A DNA stretch of 64,000 nt from G963708235 sp963708235 (GTDB lineage Bacteria; Actinomycetota; Acidimicrobiia; Spongiisociales; UBA5794): the NCBI GenBank assembly GCA_963708235.1, contig OY970200.1:992001-1056000 (forward strand), written 5' to 3'. Position 1 is the first letter of the stretch. The number at the start of each line of letters is the position of its first letter. The notes under the pieces were generated by a model, which worked only from the letters and a program-made list of their open reading frames with translations, did no database searches and had not been told where the DNA came from. Below are positions 32,776 through 41,720 of this stretch, one piece after another. The translations under genes were made by a program, and so were the position numbers.

Positions 32776-34275
32776 TCAGCGGGGGTTGGTGACGTCGTAG
32801 TAGGTCTCGGTGATGCGGCGGCGCTCCTCCACGTACTCGGGGGAGGCGCCGGTGAGCAGATGTTCCACCGGGGGACCGTTGCGCAGCACCTCGGAGGGGA
32901 TGCGGTCGGAGAAGATCAGCGGCGTCGTCGTCGACTGGCTGGACGACAGCGAGCGGACATCGGTGACCAGTCGCACCGGCATACGCCCGGTGTGGCCGGT
33001 AACCCGTTCCTGACGCCCCAGCACCCGCCGCACCACATTGGTCCCCCGGGTGCCGAGACCCTGTTTCGCCAGTTCCTTGAACGCCCGCCACCCGCGTCGT
33101 ACCTGCTCCACGGCCGGGGGAGGGGTATGGACGAACCGCACCGCCAGGTCGCCGAGCAGGTCGGCGGCGGCCGCTGCGCCTCCCGAACGACGGCCCGGAT
33201 CGAGCGCTTCGATGTGTGCCCGTAGTGACTCGCCGACGCCCGGCTGGAGCAGCCGCCTGGTTCCCCCGGCGAGCGCCCGGGCACTGTCCGGGTGGGCGCT
33301 GAGGGCAAGACCCTCGGCGGCGAGATGATCGGCCCGGGTGACCTGGTCGTCGGTCCGGGTCGACGGATTGGGTACCAGCAAGGTGGGAAGCCCGGCCGGG
33401 ATGAACTCATGGACGGCGTTGTACCCGGCGGCACTCACCACCGCATCGAATGCGGGGAGATAACGCACCAACGGATAGACGCCGTGGAGCTCGACGATGC
33501 GGTCCCGGTCGACGATGGGGATATGGTGCTGGGCGATGGCGGTCTTGGTCACCGCGATCTGCCATTCCGGGTGCTCGAGCAGGGTCTCGACCACCACCCG
33601 TCCCGGTTCGGCGACATCCCCGAGCCGGCCCGACCCCAATGTGACCAGCACCGTGGGTCGTCCGGGATCGAGCCCGAGAGCGGCGGCGGCTTCGTCGCGG
33701 GGCAGGGGAGTCACCACGTCGAGCATGCTGATCGGTCCGATCCGCACGGCATCCGCTCTACCGGCGGTGGGTCCCCGGTCGGCGGCATCGGCCAGGTCGC
33801 CCGGTTCGATGATGAGGTCGAACAGGGTGCTCTTCGAGAGCTGGACGGCGTTGACCCCCGGACGCCACATGGCGCGACGCACCCACACGAATCCGGTGTG
33901 GGGGAGGCGGTGCCGGGCCAGGCCGACACCGGGATAGGGCGCCACCCCGTCGAACACCACGAGATCGGCCTCGATCTCGTGCACGATGGCGATGATCCGA
34001 TCCCTGAGGTAGCTGTGCCAACGCGGCCCGGACATCCAGTCCCGATCGATGCCGGGGCAGTACTCGCCCGGCATTCCCTGTTCGGTGATCACCGGAAGCG
34101 CCACCGACATCGAGAACATGGTGGCGTCGAGGCGGTCACCACCGGCGAGGGCAACCGACAACAGCCTGGTGAGGTGGCCCATCCCGGCACCGTTGCTGGT
34201 GACCAGCAGGACGCGGGCGGGGCCGCGGCCGCTCGGTTCGGATCCCTGGGCGGATCCCTGGGCGGGTGCTGGCAT
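32776..34275 (-). CDS. MurG/GT28-like glycosyltransferase
   Basis: 499 residues. The N-terminal half has VLLVTSNGAGMGHLTRLLSVA (the GxGH-type loop), and the C-terminal half has VLVTLGSGRLGD and AFDAVVSAAGYNAVHEFIPAGLPTLLVP, the donor-binding signature of GT28 enzymes. Residues beyond about 385 form an extra C-terminal region of unknown role. The acceptor is unknown. I used the ATG at 34275, three codons after the first possible ATG, because TAGCAT ends exactly seven bases before it and overlaps the earlier ATG. Confidence 0.78.
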   Translation of the reverse strand: MPAPAQGSAQGSEPSGRGPARVLLVTSNGAGMGHLTRLLSVALAGGDRLDATMFSMSVALPVITEQGMPGEYCPGIDRDWMSGPRWHSYLRDRIIAIVHEIEADLVVFDGVAPYPGVGLARHRLPHTGFVWVRRAMWRPGVNAVQLSKSTLFDLIIEPGDLADAADRGPTAGRADAVRIGPISMLDVVTPLPRDEAAAALGLDPGRPTVLVTLGSGRLGDVAEPGRVVVETLLEHPEWQIAVTKTAIAQHHIPIVDRDRIVELHGVYPLVRYLPAFDAVVSAAGYNAVHEFIPAGLPTLLVPNPSTRTDDQVTRADHLAAEGLALSAHPDSARALAGGTRRLLQPGVGESLRAHIEALDPGRRSGGAAAAADLLGDLAVRFVHTPPPAVEQVRRGWRAFKELAKQGLGTRGTNVVRRVLGRQERVTGHTGRMPVRLVTDVRSLSSSQSTTTPLIFSDRIPSEVLRNGPPVEHLLTGASPEYVEERRRITETYYDVTNPR

Positions 34276-34282
34276 GGGCGGC

Positions 34283-34288
34283 ATGCTA
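34283..34288 (-). promoter_or_regulatory. -10 box of leaderless promoter for the GT28-like gene
   Basis: TAGCAT on the minus strand, seven bases before the ATG at 34275. Confidence 0.5.
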
Positions 34289-34380
34289 CCGGGTCCCGAT
34301 CGAGGCCGATCGGAAGGGGTCAGCCCCCGGCCCGCCCGTCCGGCACGGGTCGTCCCTCTCGGAACGCCCTCGGGGGCGTG

Positions 34381-34386
34381 TATGCT
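34381..34386 (+). promoter_or_regulatory. -10 box of leaderless promoter for the surface-enzyme operon
   Basis: TATGCT, eight bases before the GTG at 34395. Confidence 0.45.
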
Positions 34387-34394
34387 GAATTACG

Positions 34395-36233
34395 GTGGTC
34401 AGGTTTGGTGTAGTGCTCGCTGTGGTGGCGACGTTTGCACTTGGGCCGTTCTCGGCACAGGTGAACGCTCGGGAGGAATTGGTTCCACGCGACCTCCTCA
34501 CGGTCAGTCACCTCGATGACGGCATCCCCACCGGCAGCCCCTCTACGCCCGGCCTCGCCGCCGGCGGCACCTTCACCGACGACGACGGTTCGATCTTCGA
34601 GCCCAGCATCGAGGCCATCGCCGCCGCCGGGATCACCAAGGGCTGCAACCCGCCGCTCAACGACCGGTTCTGTCCAGCAGGGACGGTGACCCGTGGTCAG
34701 ATGGCGGCGTTCATCGTCCGGGCCAGGTCGCTCCCTGCAGCGCCGCCTGGCAACCGGTTCGTCGACGACGACTCGATCTTCGAGGGGGACATCGCCCGTC
34801 TCGCCGCCGCCGGCATCACCAAGGGCTGCAACCCGCCGACCAACAACCGCTTCTGCCCCGACCGGCTGGTCACCCGCGCCGAGATGGCTGCGTTCCTGGT
34901 GCGCAGCTACGGGTACGGCCCCGCCGGCGCCGGCAACCGCTTCGTCGATGACGACGGGTCGGTCTTCGAGGACGATATCGCCCGTCTCGCCGCCGCCGGG
35001 ATCACCAAGGGCTGCAACCCTCCGGCCAACGACCGATTCTGCCCGTCGGAGCGGGTTCGTCGCGACCAGATGGCGGCGTTCCTCCAGCGCGCCGAGGGTC
35101 TCGATCCCATCGAACCGCCGCCCGGGGAGACACCCACCCTGACCGCGGTGGCGACCGGGCTCAGCAGCCCGATCCACGTCACCGCCCCACCCGGCGACCA
35201 GCGGCTCTTCATCGCCGAGAAGGGTGGGAGGATCCGCATCCTCACCGCTTCCGGGGTGGTGCGGAGCCGACCGTTCCTCGACCTGTCGTCGCAGGTGGTC
35301 TCCACCGGTGAGCGTGGTCTGCTCGGTCTGGCCTTCCACCCCGGGTACGCCACTCCGGGCCATTCCGGCAACGGTCGGTTCTTCGTGGCATATTCGATCG
35401 CCGATCGACCCACCGGCTGTCCCAGCGATCCCTCGGGCTGTCACACCACGGTGCTGGCCGAGTACCGCGTCTCCGGCGATGCCAACGTCGCCAACCCCGC
35501 CGGCACCGAGCTGCTCCGGATCCCCCAGCCCTACTCCAACCACAACGGGGGGCACATCGAGTTCGGACCCGATGGTCGTCTCTACATCGGGGTCGGTGAC
35601 GGTGGCGGGAGCAACGACCCGGGCAACGGCGCCCAGACCACGACCAACCTGCTCGGATCGATCCTGCGTATCGGTGTCGACCAGCCGGGCTCGTACACCT
35701 CACCGCCGGACAACCCGTTCGTCGGGGTCGCCGGTCGCAACGAGATCTGGGTCTACGGGTTGCGCAACCCGTGGCGGTTTGCCTTCGACCACACCCGCCT
35801 CTTCATCGGTGACGTCGGGCAGGGCGCCTGGGAAGAGATCAACGTCATCGGCACCGCCTCGGCGCCCGGAGTCAACTTTGGGTGGCGGATGTTCGAGGCC
35901 GACACCTGCACCGGGAACGGACCCAACTGCACCCGGACCGGTCTGCGTTTCCCGGTTCACCGCTACCCCCACCCCGAGGGCTGCTCGGTGACCGGTGGTC
36001 GGGTCTATCGCGGTCCCGAGTTACCGAAGCTCGCCGGCCACTACTTCTACGGCGACTACTGCGCCGGCTGGGTGCGGAGCTTCCGGATGGTCGACGGCAA
36101 AGCCGCCGGCCACACCGACTGGACCGACGATCTCGGGACGGTCCCGACGCTGGCGTCATTCGGTGAAGGCGGGGATGGGGGTCTCTATCTGGTGTCGATC
36201 GGCGGCACCGTGTACCGGTTGGAGGCGAAGTGA
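34395..36233 (+). CDS. Secreted glucose/sorbosone dehydrogenase-like protein with three N-terminal SLH-like repeats
   Basis: 612 residues. A signal peptide (1-25, ending FSAQVNA) is followed by three SLH-like repeats at about 56-235, each with GITKGCNPP, a later FCP and QMAAF or EMAAF. Residues 248-612 are a six-bladed PQQ sugar dehydrogenase domain: ATGLSSPIHVTAPPGDQRLF, GLLGLAFHPGYA, YIGVGDGGGSNDPGNGAQ, GLRNPWRFAFD and the late GGRVYRGPELPKLAGHYFYG. The GSDH family oxidises sugars with PQQ, and the repeats should hold it at the cell wall. It is first of three coupled surface genes. Its TGA overlaps the next GTG. Confidence 0.88.
   Translation: MVRFGVVLAVVATFALGPFSAQVNAREELVPRDLLTVSHLDDGIPTGSPSTPGLAAGGTFTDDDGSIFEPSIEAIAAAGITKGCNPPLNDRFCPAGTVTRGQMAAFIVRARSLPAAPPGNRFVDDDSIFEGDIARLAAAGITKGCNPPTNNRFCPDRLVTRAEMAAFLVRSYGYGPAGAGNRFVDDDGSVFEDDIARLAAAGITKGCNPPANDRFCPSERVRRDQMAAFLQRAEGLDPIEPPPGETPTLTAVATGLSSPIHVTAPPGDQRLFIAEKGGRIRILTASGVVRSRPFLDLSSQVVSTGERGLLGLAFHPGYATPGHSGNGRFFVAYSIADRPTGCPSDPSGCHTTVLAEYRVSGDANVANPAGTELLRIPQPYSNHNGGHIEFGPDGRLYIGVGDGGGSNDPGNGAQTTTNLLGSILRIGVDQPGSYTSPPDNPFVGVAGRNEIWVYGLRNPWRFAFDHTRLFIGDVGQGAWEEINVIGTASAPGVNFGWRMFEADTCTGNGPNCTRTGLRFPVHRYPHPEGCSVTGGRVYRGPELPKLAGHYFYGDYCAGWVRSFRMVDGKAAGHTDWTDDLGTVPTLASFGEGGDGGLYLVSIGGTVYRLEAK
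34570..35100 (+). repeat. Three SLH-like repeats of the dehydrogenase protein
   Basis: Units of about 55 residues at roughly 34570-34740, 34755-34912 and 34925-35100. Each runs F.DDD..IFE..I..LAAAGITKGCNPP, then N.RFCP, then a TR.(Q/E)MAAFLVR tail (R.DQM in the last). The two cysteines (GC and FC) are kept in every copy. Confidence 0.8.
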
Positions 36234-38365
36234 TCCATCTCCGAGTTCGTCTGGGTGTTGCGGGTGCGGCGGGAGCGGTGGCGCTTGCCGCGTTCATCCC
36301 GATGGCGGCGGCCGACGACCCGCTCCAGCCCGACCACGGCGCCGAACCGGACGCCAGCCTGCAGGAAGGCACCGGGGCCCCCTCGTTCAACGAGTCCGGG
36401 AACTGTGGCGCACCGGGGACCTCGAACCCACTGGCCACCACCCAGGGGTGGCTGACCGGGAGCGAACCGGTTCGCGGCTACAAGGGTGGCTTCTTCGGTC
36501 GGACCATCGGCGACATCTCGGGGCGTCTGGTCAACTGGGTGGTGCCCATGAGCGGCGGTAACACCATCAAGGTGCACGCCCGGGCCCTGCCCGCCTTCCA
36601 GCGGGTCACCCAGAACCTTGCCGCCGAGACGCAGCAGGGCCGCTTCTACCAGGTGAAGCTCACCACCGGCGCCGGCAACCAGACCTGGGGATACGCCGCC
36701 CGTACCGTCGGGGGCAGCTACAGCATCTCCCACCACGCCCTCGGCACCACCATCGACATCAATGCTCCCTCCAACCCCTACCGGGCAGACGGGGTGTTGG
36801 TCACCGACATGCCCACCTGGTTCGTCAATGCCTGGAAGAACGCCGGATTCTGTTGGGGCGGGGACTGGGGCGGGGTCAAGGACCCGATGCATTTTTCGTG
36901 GATGGGTCCGAACCACACCCCCAACTACGGGGTCCTGCCCAAGCCCTACGCCCCGAAGACCACCGCCACCAACTTTGGCAAGATTTCGGCGTCGTACGAT
37001 CTTCCGGCTCCCGGTGTGGTCGCCAACCGGCCCTATCTGGTCGGCGACATCACCGGAAACGGCCTCCCCGACGTCGTCGGCGTGGCAGATCATGCCAGCG
37101 GCACCACCCTCGAGTACTCCCGCACCAACCGCCCACACCTGGCGTGCGCCGCCGGAACCACCGCCGTGCCGGGGTTGCTCCGCAACGGACGGACCCCCCT
37201 GCTCGGCGACCGCCAAGGGAAGGGTGGAAGGGACCTGTGGCTGCTGGATACCGGTGGGCAGCGTCTCGGGGTCGAGGTCGCCTTCCAACAGGGTGGGTAC
37301 CGCACCCGACAGACCACGGCCACCACGATCGTCAACCAGGCGGGTGACGTCCACCTGCTGGCCGACCACAACCGCGACGGCGACGTCGATCTCTACGTGG
37401 TGCGCCGCACGGCGACGGCGACACGGGTGAGCGTCTTCAGCGGAGCGGACCACTTCGCCACCAAGCTGGTCGACACCGCCACACCCCTGGGTGACACCAG
37501 GTCTGCCCATTTCGCCATCGGTGACCGCACCGTCAACGGTTCTCCGGATCTCTATGTCGCATCGGGAACCACCATCCGCATCCTGCATCATGGCTACTCC
37601 AAGGTATCGGAGACCGTCACCGGGGTCACCGTCGGAAACCTCCTCGATCTCGGTGTCGGCGACTACGACGGCGACGGCCGTGACGACCTCTTCCTCCTCC
37701 GGTCGGACGGACGCCTGACCGTGCGGCTGGGCAACGTCCCGCTGGCCGGGTCGACGCTCACCTCGTGGTTTCTCGCCCCCAACGCAACCTGTTCGAAGTC
37801 CTCGACCCAGACCTACCGCGGTATGTTCCGGGACGATGACGACAGCGTCCACGAGGACGCCATCGAGCACATCGGCACCCTCGGGATCACCAAGGGCTGT
37901 AACCCGCCGGTCAACGACCGGTTCTGTCCCGACGCCGATGTGACCCGCGGTCAGATGGCGGCCTTCCTGGTGCGCGCCCTGGCGCTTCCCCCGGCGTCAC
38001 GTGACCATTTCGTCGACGACGCCGGCAACCAGTTCCAGGACGCCATCAATCGTCTCGCCTCTGCCGGGGTCACCCGCGGGTGCAACCCTCCCGCCAACGA
38101 TCGCTTCTGCCCGAACGACCGCGTCACCCGTGGCCAGATGGCCGCATTTCTCGTCCGGGGCTTTGCCCTGCGCACCGGAGCGGTGACCAACCAGTTCGAC
38201 GACGACAACGGACACGTCTTCGAGGCCGACATCAACGTGCTCGGGACCTCGGGTGTCACCCGCGGCTGCAACCCGCCGGCCAACACCCGGTACTGCCCGA
38301 ACCGCAATGTGACCAGGGCCCAGATGGCCAGCTTCCTCACCCGTGCGCTCAACCTCTCGAGGTGA
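36230..38365 (+). CDS. Secreted M15-type peptidase with FG-GAP-like repeats and three C-terminal SLH-like repeats
   Basis: 711 residues with a signal peptide (about 1-26). The peptidase region at about 80-240 has SISHHALGTTIDIN and DPMHFSW, the zinc-binding HxxxxxxD and late H of D-alanyl-D-alanine carboxypeptidases (VanY/M15). Residues 260-510 carry FG-GAP/VCBS-type blades such as DITGNGLPDVVGV, HNRDGDVDLYVV and GDYDGDGRDDLFLL, a probable beta-propeller. Three SLH-like repeats (about 535-711) end the chain. It should trim peptidoglycan stem peptides while bound at the surface. The GTG start overlaps the upstream stop and has GGAGG just before it. Confidence 0.85.
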   Translation: MIHLRVRLGVAGAAGAVALAAFIPMAAADDPLQPDHGAEPDASLQEGTGAPSFNESGNCGAPGTSNPLATTQGWLTGSEPVRGYKGGFFGRTIGDISGRLVNWVVPMSGGNTIKVHARALPAFQRVTQNLAAETQQGRFYQVKLTTGAGNQTWGYAARTVGGSYSISHHALGTTIDINAPSNPYRADGVLVTDMPTWFVNAWKNAGFCWGGDWGGVKDPMHFSWMGPNHTPNYGVLPKPYAPKTTATNFGKISASYDLPAPGVVANRPYLVGDITGNGLPDVVGVADHASGTTLEYSRTNRPHLACAAGTTAVPGLLRNGRTPLLGDRQGKGGRDLWLLDTGGQRLGVEVAFQQGGYRTRQTTATTIVNQAGDVHLLADHNRDGDVDLYVVRRTATATRVSVFSGADHFATKLVDTATPLGDTRSAHFAIGDRTVNGSPDLYVASGTTIRILHHGYSKVSETVTGVTVGNLLDLGVGDYDGDGRDDLFLLRSDGRLTVRLGNVPLAGSTLTSWFLAPNATCSKSSTQTYRGMFRDDDDSVHEDAIEHIGTLGITKGCNPPVNDRFCPDADVTRGQMAAFLVRALALPPASRDHFVDDAGNQFQDAINRLASAGVTRGCNPPANDRFCPNDRVTRGQMAAFLVRGFALRTGAVTNQFDDDNGHVFEADINVLGTSGVTRGCNPPANTRYCPNRNVTRAQMASFLTRALNLSR
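37827..38364 (+). repeat. Three SLH-like repeats of the M15 peptidase protein
   Basis: Units at about 37827-37983, 38002-38160 and 38185-38364, with GITKGCNPP, GVTRGCNPP and GVTRGCNPP, then FCP, FCP and YCP. The middle copy is closest to the family pattern (VTRGQMAAFLVRG). Confidence 0.8.
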
Positions 38366-38469
38366 TCGACATGTTGCGCCGCCCCCCGTCCGGGGCCTTC
38401 CCGGCAACGGGTCTCCCGGCCCATGAGGAAGGTCTCAAGCTCGGGTCGGATCCTGCCGATATCTTCCAT

Positions 38470-40374
38470 ATGTCAGAAATCAACCCGCACAAGGGGGTGC
38501 GGGCGGGCCAGTGGGCCGCTGTGGTGACAGCGGCGCTCACGATCGTGGTTCTGCTCTCCATCCCCGGCCAGGCACATGCGCAATCCGACGACGACCTCGT
38601 GGTCACCGGCTCCGGCTGGGGTCACGGCGTGGGGCTCAGCCAGTACGGCGCCTATGGGATGGCGCTCGACGGATCCACCTACCGCCAGATCCTCGGTCAT
38701 TACTACAAGGGGGCGACCGTCAAGACCATGGGCGACGCCGGGCTCCCGACCGCACCGACCCTCTGGGTCAACCTGGAGATGGGCAGGAGCACGCTCACCC
38801 TCCGGGTGACCAACACCGGATCGACGACCGGTACGCCGGTGACCGTCACCCGGGGTGCCGCCACCTGGACGGCCCCGGTGGGAAGCAGCATCACCTTCGG
38901 AGGGGGCACCGAATGCACCATGACCATCACCCGCCCCACCGGCTCCCCGACCAACGTCGGCCCCGGTAGTTGCGCATTCAACCTGTCCTGGGACGGCGCC
39001 GCCGCCAACCCGACCACCGCCGTCGCCGTCTCCGGCTGCACCCAGGCGCTCTACACCGCATCCGGTGTCCAGTACGTCGAGTGCCGCTACGGGCGGGGTC
39101 AACTTCACGTCCGACCGCGCGACGCCAAGATCGACCTCTCCGCCTCGATGGGCATGGAGCAGTATCTGCGCGGTATCTCCGAGATGCCGTACTCGTGGGG
39201 CAACAACGCCATGGAGGCGCTGAAGGCGCAGGCGGTCGCCGCACGCTCGTACGCCAGGGAGTTGCAGATCGCCCGTGGCAACCACAATCCGGTCCAGAAT
39301 CCCGGCAACGCCTGTGTCGCCTGGTGCCATGTGCGCGACACCACCTTCGACCAGCGCTATGTGGGCTGGGGCCAGGAGGACACCCGCTGGGACCAGGCGG
39401 TGTCGAGCACCGCCCGCCAGGTGGTCACCCACCCGGATGCTCCCAACGGGGGGATCGTGCGCACCTATTACTCGTCGTCCACCGGTGGCAAGACCGAGAA
39501 CATCAACGAGGTGTGGGGTTCGACGCCGCGGCCGTTCCACTCGATGGTCAACGACCCGTGGTCGACCAAACCCACCGTCAACCCGTTCGCCTCGTGGACG
39601 GTGCGGCTCCGCAACCTGACCGTGGCCCGGTTGGTCGGCCTCGATGTCATCAACGAGGTTCGGGTGACCTCCCGCAACAGCTCGGGGAGCGCCGCCGGCG
39701 TCGCGTTCACCGGGACCTCCAACGGGGCCGTGACCACGGTGACGAGAACATCGTCGTGGATGCGCACCACGTTCGGTCTTCGTTCGATCTACTTTTCGAT
39801 CGGGGTGCCGACGGGCAAGAGCGCCACACCCTTCACCGACCTGGCCGGTTCGGTCCACGCCGCCCCGATCATGGCGATCGCCGAGCGGGGAATCACCAAA
39901 GGCTGTAACCCTCCGGCCAACACCCACTTCTGCCCGGACGCCTCGGTGACACGCGGTCAGATGGCGGCCTTCCTGGTGCGTGCCCTGAACCTTCCGCCCA
40001 CCGACAAGGACTTCTTCAGCGACGACAACGGGACCACCTTCGAGGCCGACATCAACCGGCTGGCCGCATCGCGGGTCACCCTCGGGTGCAACCCGCCGGC
40101 CAACAACCGGTTCTGTCCCACCGACAAGGTCTCTCGCGGGCAGATGGCGGCGTTCCTGGACCGTGCCTTCGGGTACACCGAGGGTGGCGACGTCGACAAG
40201 TTCACCGACGACAACGGGAGCCCGTTCGAGGCGAACATCAACCGGATCGCCGTCGCCGGGGTCACCTTGGGGTGCAACCCCCCGGCCAATACCAGTTTCT
40301 GCCCGAACGGCAACGTCGCCCGAGGTCAGATGGCGAGCTTCCTCGATCGTGCGCTGACCAGATCGGGTAGGTGA
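38470..40374 (+). CDS. Secreted SpoIID/LytB-domain protein with three C-terminal SLH-like repeats
   Basis: 634 residues. A signal peptide (about 1-39, ending IPGQAHAQ) precedes a SpoIID domain: SGWGHGVGLSQYGAYGMA, HYYKGA, then MEQYLRGISEMPYSWGNNAM with the expected catalytic glutamate in SEMP, and LKAQAVAARSYA. SpoIID-type proteins are lytic transglycosylases or amidase enhancers acting on denuded glycan strands. Three SLH-like repeats occupy about 455-630. I chose ATG 38470 because a normal signal peptide starts there. ATG 38371 would add 33 residues and bury it. No spore-formation gene was seen nearby, so a role in wall turnover is likely. Confidence 0.85.
   Translation: MSEINPHKGVRAGQWAAVVTAALTIVVLLSIPGQAHAQSDDDLVVTGSGWGHGVGLSQYGAYGMALDGSTYRQILGHYYKGATVKTMGDAGLPTAPTLWVNLEMGRSTLTLRVTNTGSTTGTPVTVTRGAATWTAPVGSSITFGGGTECTMTITRPTGSPTNVGPGSCAFNLSWDGAAANPTTAVAVSGCTQALYTASGVQYVECRYGRGQLHVRPRDAKIDLSASMGMEQYLRGISEMPYSWGNNAMEALKAQAVAARSYARELQIARGNHNPVQNPGNACVAWCHVRDTTFDQRYVGWGQEDTRWDQAVSSTARQVVTHPDAPNGGIVRTYYSSSTGGKTENINEVWGSTPRPFHSMVNDPWSTKPTVNPFASWTVRLRNLTVARLVGLDVINEVRVTSRNSSGSAAGVAFTGTSNGAVTTVTRTSSWMRTTFGLRSIYFSIGVPTGKSATPFTDLAGSVHAAPIMAIAERGITKGCNPPANTHFCPDASVTRGQMAAFLVRALNLPPTDKDFFSDDNGTTFEADINRLAASRVTLGCNPPANNRFCPTDKVSRGQMAAFLDRAFGYTEGGDVDKFTDDNGSPFEANINRIAVAGVTLGCNPPANTSFCPNGNVARGQMASFLDRALTRSGR
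39838..40365 (+). repeat. Three SLH-like repeats of the SpoIID-domain protein
   Basis: Units at about 39838-39990, 40012-40170 and 40195-40365, with GITKGCNPP, RVTLGCNPP and GVTLGCNPP, each followed by FCP. The last two replace KGC/RGC by LGC. Confidence 0.8.
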
Positions 40375-40379
40375 TCCGG

Positions 40380-40385
40380 TAGGCT
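40380..40385 (+). promoter_or_regulatory. -10 box for the second nucleotide-sugar dehydrogenase
   Basis: TAGGCT, giving a leader of about 33 bases that contains the site CAGGAG before the ATG at 40425. Confidence 0.4.
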
Positions 40386-40424
40386 CTCGGGGTTCCCGGC
40401 ACTCTTTTCTCAGGAGCCCCGTCA

Positions 40425-41720
40425 ATGTCAGATCGCGCCCGATTCTTCGCCGACGCCACCTGGACCGGTGGCGTGGTCGGCCTCGGCTACGTGGGGCTTC
40501 CGCTCGCCGTCACCATCGTCCAGCGCGGTCTGCCCGCCATCGGGTTCGATGTGTCCGAAGCACGCATCGCCCAGCTCGCTGCCGGGCACTCGCCGATCGA
40601 AGATGTCACCGACGAGGAACTCACCTGGGCGTTGACCAACGGTCTGACCGTGACCTCGGACCCTGCGGTCCTCGCCGGCGCCGATGCCCTGTTCCTCTGC
40701 GTTCCCAGCCCGCTGGGTCGCCATCGCGAACCGGACCTCAGCTATATCGAGGCCGCCGCCAGGACGGTCGCTTCGGTGGTCCGCCCCGGGATGCTGGTGT
40801 CGCTCGAGTCCACCACCTATCCCGGGACCACCGACGACGTGCTGGTTCCGGCGGTCACCCAGGGCGGGCTGGTGCTCGACGAGGACGTCTTCGTCGCCTT
40901 CAGCCCGGAGCGGGTGAATCCTGGGGCCGACATCAAGACCGGCGAGATCCCCAAGGTGGTCGGCGGAGTCACCCCGATATCCGCCGAGGTGGCGGTTGCC
41001 GCCTATCGACGGATCGTCTCGGCGGTGTACCCGGTCGGTGACGCCCGGGTGGCCGAGATGGCGAAGCTCCTGGAGAACACCTACCGGGCCGTCAACATCG
41101 CCCTGGTCAACGAGATGGCACAGCTCGCCCACGAGCTGGACATCGACATCTGGGAGGTCATCGACGCCGCAGCCTCGAAGCCCTTCGGCTATCAGGCGTT
41201 CTACCCCGGACCGGGGGTGGGGGGACACTGCATCCCGCTCGATCCCCAGTTCCTTGCCTGGCGCGCCCGCGAGGCAAACTTCGCCACCCGTTTCATCGAT
41301 CTTGCGGAACAGGTCAATGCGAGGATGCCGCATTACACCGCCGACCGGACCGCCGATCTGCTCAACGGGGCCGGTCTCGCCGTGTCCGGCACCAGGGTGC
41401 TCGGGGTCGGCGTGGCCTACAAGCCCGACATCGCCGATGACCGGGAGTCGGCATCGATCGAGGTTCTCCGTGCGCTGGAGCGTCGCGGCGCCGAGGTCTC
41501 CGTGCTCGATCCGGTGGTCGGCGCCGATCGCATCGCCGGACGCGGTTTCTCCGTCGTGGGGCCGGACGACGACCTCAGCGGGTTCGCCGTTGCCTTGATC
41601 CTGACCGATCATGCGGTGCTCGATCTGGAGCGGATCGCCGACCAGGTGCCGCTGGTGCTCGACACGAGGGGTGCCTACCGTCGCCAGGGCATCCTGCGGG
41701 ACAACGTCGTCGCCCTGTGA
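40425..41720 (+). CDS. Nucleotide-sugar dehydrogenase (WecC/WbpA type)
   Basis: 431 residues, two-step NAD oxidation of a UDP-hexose or UDP-N-acetylhexosamine to the uronic acid. VVGLGYVGLPLAV (17-29) is the NAD motif, SPERVNPG the central signature, and C269 in GPGVGGHCIPLDP the catalytic cysteine. The GGHC context groups it with UDP-GlcNAc/ManNAc dehydrogenases rather than with the Ugd type at 21485 (GGSC). The two enzymes therefore probably supply different acidic sugars. CAGGAG precedes the ATG. Confidence 0.9.
   Translation: MSDRARFFADATWTGGVVGLGYVGLPLAVTIVQRGLPAIGFDVSEARIAQLAAGHSPIEDVTDEELTWALTNGLTVTSDPAVLAGADALFLCVPSPLGRHREPDLSYIEAAARTVASVVRPGMLVSLESTTYPGTTDDVLVPAVTQGGLVLDEDVFVAFSPERVNPGADIKTGEIPKVVGGVTPISAEVAVAAYRRIVSAVYPVGDARVAEMAKLLENTYRAVNIALVNEMAQLAHELDIDIWEVIDAAASKPFGYQAFYPGPGVGGHCIPLDPQFLAWRAREANFATRFIDLAEQVNARMPHYTADRTADLLNGAGLAVSGTRVLGVGVAYKPDIADDRESASIEVLRALERRGAEVSVLDPVVGADRIAGRGFSVVGPDDDLSGFAVALILTDHAVLDLERIADQVPLVLDTRGAYRRQGILRDNVVAL

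Noticed and set aside
34570..40365. CRISPR or other DNA-level repeat array
   Set aside because: The repeats are protein-level, about 160-180 bases long, in frame and divergent at DNA level.
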